From the NCBI RefSeq assembly GCF_949628215.1, contig NC_134276.1:58755733-58819732 (forward strand): DNA of 64,000 nt, given 5' to 3'. Shown piece after piece: positions 55,701 to 64,000 of this stretch. The position numbers and the translations under genes were made by a program. The notes under the pieces are model-generated. The model was given only the letters and a program-made list of their open reading frames with translations. It did no database searches and was not told the DNA's origin. Source of the DNA: Phalacrocorax aristotelis (lineage: Eukaryota; Chordata; Aves; Suliformes; Phalacrocoracidae). The first letter of the stretch is position 1; each line of letters opens with the position of its first letter.

Positions 55701-56889
55701 CTCCTTGCTGCTACAAAGGCAAACTCTGTCTTTGGAACATGCCACTTCTCATCCGCAGGGTAAGGAGGAAATGAGTTTCATTCCGGTTGCCTGTCAGGCT
55801 CTGGGAGCAAGTGAACAGGAACGGCAGCTGTGTGGATGAGCTCCTGAGGCTCTACATTAACATAAAGTGTGGATTCCTGTCCTTAAAATGAGTAAAAGCT
55901 TAAAGACACTGCTGGAGGTAGCAGAGTGTGATAAGAAAATATATTTCAAGTGGAAAGTTGAAAAGGGATAACTGGAGTGTGGGGAGGGAAGGATATCATT
56001 TGCCCTTATTGCTATTAAAATCTTTTCACATCATATTTATGACCCTTGGGAAAAAACAAACAATGTATAAAATGGCCTAGCCCAAACCACCAAGCTGCTG
56101 GGAACTGGTCTCCTCTCATCACTCTTACGCCTGAGCATAAAACAGAACTCTTGAGTAGTTGCCCACTGTAACTTCTATTTTCTAAACAAACCTTTAATAA
56201 TGTTTCAATACGTGTTAATATAAGTGCAGTAGATAATTTTTGCCCTGGCTCATTTTTCAGCCATCTTGTCTGTAGTGTTTGGTTTGCTGGAATCTGACTC
56301 CTTGCTAGTCCTATAGAAAAGATGGACTGGTGTCAGTTGGAGTGTTTTGTAGGTCTTTTTTTCTTCTTTAACACAGCTGCCACTGTTTTTCTTTATGAAA
56401 AGTGCATTGAAAATTCAAACAAATTTTAAAAATAAACTTCTTGACAACAAATCACATGGACTTTGTGTCTAAACTGTGAGACATAGACACCTTGAAACTT
56501 CCTCTTGCCCTTATCCTGAAATACCATCCCTAACTTCAAAATGCCAGCAAGCTTTTATCGGATTATCTAAAGAAGAATCATAATTAATTTTCCCCGAAAA
56601 CCTAAATTTCTCTGGTAATACTGTAATTATAGTGGAAGAGAGCGATCACTTTGGTTGGAAAAAGGACAATGCTGAATGACTGTAGGGTAGTTTTCCTTGC
56701 AAGAATTCCTCTTCCTTCCTTAGGGAGGGAGCTGAGCAGCCGGTGCTGCAGTTGCCACTGCCAGGGCTGTTCTGTGCAAACACCTGCGCGCCTCTGCCTT
56801 GACTTTGTGTGCAGTCCTGATGCCGGTGCTGGAAAAGGGATATAGCAGAACTGGGAAGGTTGAGAAAGAGGTGAGAGGTTTAAGAAGTA
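49746..56889. other. Downstream intergenic DNA
   Basis: No named gene was recognised. It holds further AATAAA motifs (50409, 52318) and an A/C-rich tract near 55190-55255. At 53930-54170 the sequence is open on both strands for about 60 codons, with splice-like edges on each. Confidence 0.5.
55190..55255. repeat. A/C-rich low-complexity tract
   Basis: A G run is followed by A and C blocks of the same kind as at 17775-17845. Confidence 0.7.
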
Positions 56890-57245
56890 TGCAGTGCAGC
56901 CACCTGAGGTGAGACGAAAGAGGTTAAGGCTCTTCAGACTGGAAAAAGGTGACAGCTCTAAGGGAAGTAGAACAGATACCGACAGAGTTACAATGTAGGG
57001 GAGTAGGTGAAGAGGGAACAATTCGCTGTTTCTCCTAACGCAAGATCAAAGGCTACCCAGATAAAGTATTAGATGTTTAAAAACAACAAGAAATATTTTT
57101 TCATAGGCTGCAATTAAAGCATGACACTAATTTCTGATGGATGTGCCTGGAAGTCAAAAAAATAATCTGATCAATTCTTTAAGGGTAGGTTTGTGAATGG
57201 TTAATAAGCAAGGTGCTCCTGAGGAAACTTCTTGCTCCAGAAGCC
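56890..57245 (+). mobile_element. Ancient CR1-like LINE 3' fragment
   Basis: The sequence around GAGGTTAAGGCTCTTCAGAC TGGAAAAAGG, then AAGAAATATTTTTTCATAGG and a final ATGGTTAATAAGC-like phrase resembles the 3' half of old amniote CR1 copies, plus-oriented and much decayed. It was identified from memory of such repeats. Confidence 0.6.
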
Positions 57246-59565
57246 CATAAATCGTCGGCTGCCAGAAGCTGGGGGAGTCGGCTAGGGAAAGGATCGCTCT
57301 ACGTTTGTCCCATTTCTCGTACTCTTTCCCTCAGGCTCCCTTACTGTATCTCCTGTTAAACACCCAGCTCTCTGATCAGGCTTCACGTGGCCACTTGTAC
57401 GCATCCCTCATTACAGCACACTCTCACCTTCCCCCTGCCCCAGTTTTGTTTATACAGATTAGAATCTTTTTACTGTGTTCATGCAGGGATTCGTGAGATA
57501 TGAATACTTCTTCACCCAGGTCATACAGGATTGAGTGGAATAGAAATCACTTCACATAAAACATACCTCAGTGCTAATATTTGTGTAGACACTTGCTTTG
57601 GGGCCTGAGGAGGAAAAAATGTTTTCTTATCTTCAGTGTTAGGCGGATTCTGAACAAAAGAGAAAGGAAAAATATATAATCAAGCAAAATCAGAATAAAA
57701 TGTTCTATCCTTTTTTTCTCTGCACCGTTTTGAAGGAGCTAATGGATTTTTCAGGTATTCAAAGGTCACAAAGCTGAAATGCTGAATTTTAGTAACTTGC
57801 ACAAAGGATCAAAGTGCAGTAGAAAGTAAGGCATGCGGGGAGACACTCTGGCTTTCCCTAGTAGAAGATTAAACCATTTTAATATTTGGGCAGTTTTGCG
57901 AGAACTGCAGCTCCTTTGTTACTGATCTGCCTCTTTAGAAGGAGAGATTACAGCAGGAAACAGGCATTAATATTTCCTCCCCAGTGCCAGAGGGAGACAT
58001 GGCACTGTACAGATGTACAGATGTACCCAGTGCTGTCAACAACTGCAGAGAGACCGTGGAGGGAACAAACTAAACAGGCAGTGGCAAAGCAGTTAGAAAT
58101 ATCAAAGAAAAAGGATGCATTTCAGAATTTAAAAGGACAAGATGATAGGCATCTTTATAATAAAGAACTGGTTAAATTTAGTACAGACTACTATTAAAAC
58201 TCTTGGTGCTTTAAAATATATTCTGGTTAAGCCTGGCCTATTTCAGCAGAGTGAATTCAACCCAGTTATATCTTATGTTCGTGTTCATTTTCAAATCTTC
58301 TATTTAAAAAAATGAGATAATTTTTCTTCTTGGTAGCAGAAAATGAGGATATTTTTAAAGGACAAATGTATCCGAGAGATTACTGACAAACTAGAAACAA
58401 TTGCATTCTGTGTTTCACTGTCAGAGCAAACAGCGAACCTAACATTTAACATATTTGTAAGTGGAAAACTGTACAATAAACTGAAATATTATGGGCATTG
58501 TAATGCAGAAGGGAATGCGGACATGTATGACATGCAGACCACAAACTGAGGAAACAAAAAAATACTAGTAACAACAGACATAGGGGATTTACCTTTTTTT
58601 CTTAAGAAGAGTGGGAAAATTATCTAATTGGAAGCAGTGGTAATGAATTATGAATTATTATATTAGGTAGAAAAACCTGGGCATGGGAAAAATTCAGCCC
58701 ACCTTCACCAGTACCAGTACCCTGCATCTCAAAAAATTAAAAGACTAAACAAAAACTCTTCCCTGTCCATCTTTCAGCATCAGAACGTAGGAAACGGGAG
58801 AGCGTTCATCACTCACACTTAAAACTCACAGGCAGAGCCCAAGTTGCTACAGATGCAGAATAGGTTAAATAGGATCTTTGACGGTGAGAGACCAGCAGTG
58901 CATTTACATGGGGCAGAACATGACCAGCAGTTCTGCCCGTCATCGTCAGCAAGTTGACAAGAGCTGATGGGAGAAAAAGTATAGACTTCATCTACCTGAC
59001 CTTTAAGGAAAATTTTCCTTCCTGTTTTGAAAGTAGATTACAGCAGAAAGCAGACTATATCTTTGCAGATCATTTTTCTCATCAGTAAAATAGAGATGAT
59101 GCTTCATTTTATTTTTAGTCTAAATTACACTTTTTAAAGCAGTTAGGTTGTTTTCATTCATTGGAGTTTTGTTTCTGAGAAAAATAAGCAGGAAAATAAA
59201 TGCTTTTCAAGCCTCTAATCATTTGATTATTTGATTTTATTAAACATAAATTATGCAGATCTTGCTAGGCTTTCTACAGTGAAATAGTATTCCTGTAAAT
59301 TATTTAATACCTTTCACTCTCTGAACAGAAACCTTCACAGATCCCTTTGGAAGAAGGAATTTCATTAATGATACTAAACCTAGATAGAAAATAGATTTCG
59401 GTAGGTCTTGTTTCTCTTCACTCTGCTGTTTCTCGTATGGGAAGCAAATAAATTACCACTCTTAGAAGACCCGGCTTCTGGTGTGACATTTAGGAACGGG
59501 CTCATTTCAGAGGCTGCATTCTGAAATAGCGAAACCATACACTGAATTGATGTTTGCTTTGACAG
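57246..59565. other. Intergenic, nothing firmly recognised
   Basis: A 103-codon open frame at 57886-58197 and an open segment at 58335-58452, bounded by GGTAGCAG and GTAAGT, are exon-like but unrecognised. Neither has supporting neighbours in a matching phase. Confidence 0.4.
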
Positions 59566-59642
59566 GTTTTACAATTGCTCCCTCCAGCCAGATTTCGATG
59601 TTCTAAAAATTAAAGCAGAAGAATATGACAATGGAGAAGACA
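59566..59642 (+). CDS. Candidate exon a of an unrecognised gene
   Basis: A 77-nt segment between acceptor TTTGCTTTGACAG and donor GTAATT. Open frame reads FYNCSLQPDFDVLKIKAEEY and continues acidic (DNGED). The left phase needs two bases from an earlier exon, not found. The right phase (one base over) fits the next candidate exon. No family recognised; it may be chance or a decayed gene. Confidence 0.3.
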
Positions 59643-60206
59643 GTAATTAAGCCACCTGTTGTAACTAGCCGTTGTGAAAATCAAACCTCTGTTATCCAAC
59701 ATGAAGTTAGAAAGGACCCGTGAGAGATCCTGAATGCGATAGAGCACTAGATAAGGTTCCCACCATCACCACTTTAAAGTGGGGATTATCCCAGAAGGAT
59801 TTATTCAGACACACTGATATGTTCCAGATGTATTCCCTTGCAGGAGGTCACAGCAAAAATATTGGTGGAGGGGAGAGGAGAGCAAGAGGGTTATTATTTT
59901 CATGGGAATCTTTCTTTAAGTCTGATAATGCTAAAAGCCATGCTTAATGTTCTATATTCTTCTCATTTTCATATTTGTAAGGGGACTCGTTTCAGCTGTG
60001 TTTACTCACAGTATAAATTCTGAGGGGCTGCAGAAATGGCGTTTTTTCGTCTGTTTTAAAACGATATTTGATTATATCAGCCCAGGTACTTAAATGGTGG
60101 TTCTTCATCATGGTGTTAAATGGTCTCAAAATCAGTTAATTAATTTAGCTGTACCATCCTCCTGGAAAGTATCGCCTTTTTTCTTCTTTTTTTTTTTTTT
60201 TAACAG

Positions 60207-60289
60207 ATGAACAGTGTGCTCTGTCCAAATTGACAAAAGCACTGGAAGAGAACGAACTACAGTGCTGGAAGTTCTACCGTAAACTCTGA
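60207..60289 (+). CDS. Candidate terminal exon b of an unrecognised gene
   Basis: It follows a very strong acceptor: a pyrimidine tract of about 25 nt ending TTTAACAG. The frame fixed by exon a gives 26 residues ending ALEENELQCWKFYRKL and TGA at 60287-60289. The pattern of leucines suggests an amphipathic helix. No gene could be named and no poly(A) signal directly follows; the first clear AATAAA-like motif is near 60830. Confidence 0.3.
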
Positions 60290-62204
60290 ATTCTAATGGC
60301 ACATTTCTATTTCAAACAACACATTTGGTTTTCTTCTCAAAAGTACTATTGGAATATTAATGTGGGTGGTTGGTTGTTTTCTAAAAGCCACACTCAAGAG
60401 GGAGATTATGAGCTTTCATTCCTGCCCAACACACTGCATCTTGCACGGCAGGCTTGATGGCACTTGATGAAGGCGGCAGCTTTTTTTTTTAGTATTATTT
60501 TTATTTGTTACTCAACATGTGAAATCTTTACATATCTGCGAATATTTTCTCTTTCCATTACCACTTCTCTCTTCTCACTTTGACAGAAGAGGTACATTGT
60601 TTCTGATGGAAATACTGGCATGGAATACATATTTTGTCCTGATATTCAGTGTTATTTTTTCCCTTCTTTTGGGAGAAAAGGTGACAATGGACGCAAGGAG
60701 AAGAAACCTGAATATGATTAGCAAATGGATGTTTGCTTTCTTTTTTAACAAACCTCTGCATTTTTCCTTGCCTTCTATTTTCTTGAAGGTTCTGGTATTT
60801 GTAATTTGATAACTATTTTATAGATAATTATAATAAATTATTATTAATGTTTTCACTTACATTGCAGTAGTTGACAGTTTTGCCCATTAATGAACACTTT
60901 GGAATCCTCAGTGTTAATTAAAAATTGAGCCTTTTTTTCTCCTTGGATTTGCAGAAGGGAAAAAGCAAGCATGAAGCAAGTATAAGTTGACACCATCTAT
61001 GTAGTTTTGAGGTGTATAAATTGTTCATGAATTTCAGGTGAACTTTTTAGGTCTGACGCTTCAGGGATGATTCATCTGTTAACTATTGCACCGGTGATCA
61101 TCTTAGCACAGCTATGCAGCTAACGTAACAAATGCATTAGGCCTGAAACAGGCAAATACATTGGCCAGTACAAGGTAAGTACGATGACATCTAATAGAGG
61201 TGATGTTGTATGGTATTAATACTGAGGTTAGGGAGAGGGTCTTGTTCCAACAGCTCGATATGCAAAAGCTCTCTTTATATAAATTTTTAAGGACTTGGGA
61301 AAATTGTGCATATACCATTAAAAGGCTCTCTCTTATTTCATGATATTATACACTTCAAGCAGGCAGTAAACAAAATCTGTTAATTGGCTGGCTCTACATG
61401 CTTAAACGGCTTCTTTTCGATGGCTGAGTATTCCTTTCACATGGAAATCCTGAAGTTTGAGACTGGAAATGGACCCCTTTGCTAACTGGCTAAATATTCG
61501 AGTTCTTTCTTTGTTTTTTGCCTCAAAAGTTGAGACATGGTCTACTGATAGTATTATACACTATTATGAAAACAGTTAATTACCACTGCTTCTAGCTGTA
61601 GTTTGGCATTTCATTCTGAAGCAAGAAAGACATATTAGTTCAGCATTAGTAACCTTACCAAAATAGCTAGTGGTATGATAATCGTAACAACTGATGACTG
61701 TAAAAATATTTTGAGAAGATATGGATAAAAATATGTTGCAAATAAAAACCACTGAAAGGGTGGGAAGCCTGTATGCTACAAAACGTGTCATAAAAATAAT
61801 GGTGAAATGATTCTGAAAGAACTGGATGGATAACTCTATCATGCTCTTGCAATGAAATTAGCAAAACAGATGAGTTAACACAAGGTAACATAAAAACAGA
61901 TGAGAGAGAGCCTAAGACTGACTAATCAAATGCTGTAGGTTTGCAATATTGAGCCCCAAACTACATTTATACAAGAACACACTGATAAATCTAGCACGAA
62001 AGTATCTGCTGAAAGGGTCTTTGAAACAAAATTTCAGGCTCCAGGGAAAACATCTGTGGAATGTTTCATGAAAAAGAATTACTAGACAAAAGACATAGCT
62101 GGAATACACAGATTTCGATTAGGGCAGCATCTTACCTTCTCACCTCAATAAAACACAGAAAAACATCTGAACTGAACACGTATTTTAAAATAGTTTACAA
62201 AAGA
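60290..62204. other. Intergenic, nothing recognised
   Basis: AT-rich, with only short open frames on either strand that look like chance. Confidence 0.5.
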
Positions 62205-62310
62205 GGCATAGATTTTAAGGCCAGAAGGACCACTGAAGAATCTAGCCTGACCTTAGTGTAAACCCGACCAAATAACTTCATCTGCTACTTGGGTTTTGAG
62301 TCCAATAGTT
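62205..62310 (-). mobile_element. Ancient CR1-like fragment
   Basis: GATTTTAAGGCCAGAAGGAC with CACTGAAGAATCTAGCCTGA resembles the terminal segment of old amniote CR1 copies in reverse orientation. Short and diverged. Confidence 0.5.
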
Positions 62311-63634
62311 TAGTTTGACGGAGCACACAGATAGGCAAACAAGTTACCACATGGCAGGTGAATATGTGGATTTGCAGGTACTCTGCCATAACTGCCTGCC
62401 TGCGTACACACAGACCTTCTAGAACCTCACAACAAATATGAGAAAATGTCAATGAAAAAATAACCACACATCACCCCAGCATACGAGAGCTGTAAAAGGC
62501 AAAGACTTTCCAGAAGTCTGTATTTGCATTCCATCGTACCGGTTGCTATTTCTTTCCCAACAGGCAAAAAGGCAGAAGGTGCAGAGAGGCAGTCTCTCAA
62601 GACAACAGAACCCTTTTAACATATTTCTCTCCTTCCCTTCTTTTCCCTTGGGTTCTTTCTTATCAGGTAAGGCAGAAATGAATGATCATGCCAGCTCAGT
62701 CTTTCTTAATCTGAAATCCAGTTCCAGCTCCCCTCTTCTTTGTCAGTGGATGCAGACAAAGCTTATCAGTTTTCTTTCAGAAACGTGAACTAACTAGAAT
62801 AATTTTTCTAATTTCAGTGACTTTTCAAAAACAAATGCTGTTTCTCTCAAATTCTCCTGTTTATTTGATGCCCCAACAAATGCCCCATCTAGTTCAACAG
62901 GGAAGAAATGCAACCCTACAGACGACAGGAAACTAACAGCAGCGACGAGTGCTTTTTTTGGCGATCACATCAGAAGAGCGCAAGTTGCTCCCATGTGTAA
63001 TTTACAAGAGAGAAATCTGTTTTAGAGAAAAAATACTCCTTAAGAATTGTAGAGAGCATTAATGGGAATGGGTGGGTGAAAGATGACTTTATGACCAGCT
63101 AGATAAACTTCAAGAGGCAGTAAAGTCGTCTTTTTAGATGTCAGTCCCTATTGTCCTGGATACCTTCAGAAGATTCACGAATCAAGGGTTAACTAAATAA
63201 AGACATGAAAGTTTGTCCGTGGCTCCTGGAGAAACGACCAGCATATTACCGTCTTTGATGCTTCAGTAAGTATACCATTCAAGACAGTATTTCACTGTTG
63301 CTTTTTGGAGGTCAGTAATAAATGATCAGTAGCTGCAGGGCAACCTGTTACTTCTGTTCAGTACCGAGAAATGTTTCAAGGTCACTCAAACTTGGAAGGC
63401 ATTGAAGATGACCTCACTCATTAGATGTAGATTACAACAACTCTTTTGTTAGGTGAGAATGAGGCATTAGTGATCTGGAAGTGTACATAAAAAGCACCAG
63501 GGAATTCTAAACGCTACAATTGACCCTTGCAGTGCTGCTCTTACCCTAACTGCACCTTAAGTAAGAGCTAAAGCTGCTGATAGGTATTTGGAAAAAGGCA
63601 ATCTTTTTTATTATGTCAGTGTTCTTAACTGCAG
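62311..63634. other. Intergenic, one weak exon-like segment
   Basis: A 102-nt segment at 62565-62666 lies between acceptor CTTTCCCAACAG and donor GTAAGG and is open in one frame. The peptide is Ser/Phe/Pro-rich and unrecognised. Nothing else was seen. Confidence 0.4.
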
Positions 63635-63702
63635 TTCATATGGTCAGCTGGACTAGATGGCTGTTGTAGGTCCCTTCCTACTGAAATATTATTCTAATTC
63701 TT
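63635..63702 (+). mobile_element. CR1 LINE 3'-tail fragment
   Basis: GGACTAGATGGCTGTTGTAG then GTCCCTTCCTACTGAAATAT and ATTCTAATTC match the end of CR1 copies, plus-oriented; only the tail is recognisable. Confidence 0.75.
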
Positions 63703-64000
63703 TTCTGTATCATCAGAATGAGAACTTAATCTTTCTTCTTGATCTCCTACAGACAGGCCATGCATTTTGTGTGGAAAAAGTCTGGGGGAAGATAACAATA
63801 ATCACTATCTTATCAAGTATTGACAGCTAAAGGCAATTTCCAGCCTTTCAGTCAGTAACAAGTGTACTTCAGTTAAGGTTTCAGGGCTGACCAAAGAAAT
63901 TAAGTTCTATCTCACAAGGTTGGTTGGCACATGGATTGAGATATTTGTAGCGAGGTGTTTGTGCATACAGGCATTGCTGTTGACAGCAGAGGAATATGTC

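Noticed and set aside
56602-57021. 139-codon minus-strand open frame
   Set aside because: It overlaps the antisense of an old CR1-like fragment and is low in information; no family recognised.

Overview
This is vertebrate nuclear DNA, almost certainly from a bird. It carries several CR1 (chicken repeat 1) LINE fragments with the diverged ATTCTATG-type 3' end, fragments that look like avian LTRs, compact introns and a CpG-island promoter. The species cannot be named from this window.

The window is built around one complete gene on the plus strand, IPO5 (importin-5, also RanBP5 or karyopherin beta-3). It has 26 coding exons from the ATG at 5069 to the TGA at 49080-49082. The exons join without a frame break into 1,097 codons, the length I recall for mammalian importin-5, and the product is a HEAT-repeat nuclear import receptor. 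Exon edges were set by splice signals, codon phase and recalled similarity to the human protein. Most introns are GT-AG. Intron 12 begins with GC, and intron 18 begins with ATATCC and ends with AC, with a CCTTAAT branch-site-like motif close to its end. Intron 18 is therefore a candidate U12-type (minor spliceosome) AT-AC intron.

Layout: 1-4300 is intergenic, with a CR1 fragment at 2458-2625 and an LTR-like piece near 4000. About 4370-5935 is a CpG island holding a TATA-less promoter with five CCAAT motifs, exon 1 and the start of intron 1. From 5159 to 48995 are the introns and exons 2-26, interrupted by a CR1 fragment in intron 1 (6877-7178), a candidate solo LTR in intron 6 (21013-21499) and a broken CR1 reverse-transcriptase copy in intron 21 (38690-39880). 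From 49083 on are the 3' UTR, with tandem poly(A) signals at 49120, 49715 and possibly 50409, and then intergenic DNA with older CR1-like fragments.

No second gene can be named. Two exon-like segments at 59566-59642 and 60207-60289 join in frame across good splice signals and end in a stop. They are the best candidate for something unannotated downstream, but two short open segments could arise by chance. No tRNA, rRNA or CRISPR array was seen.
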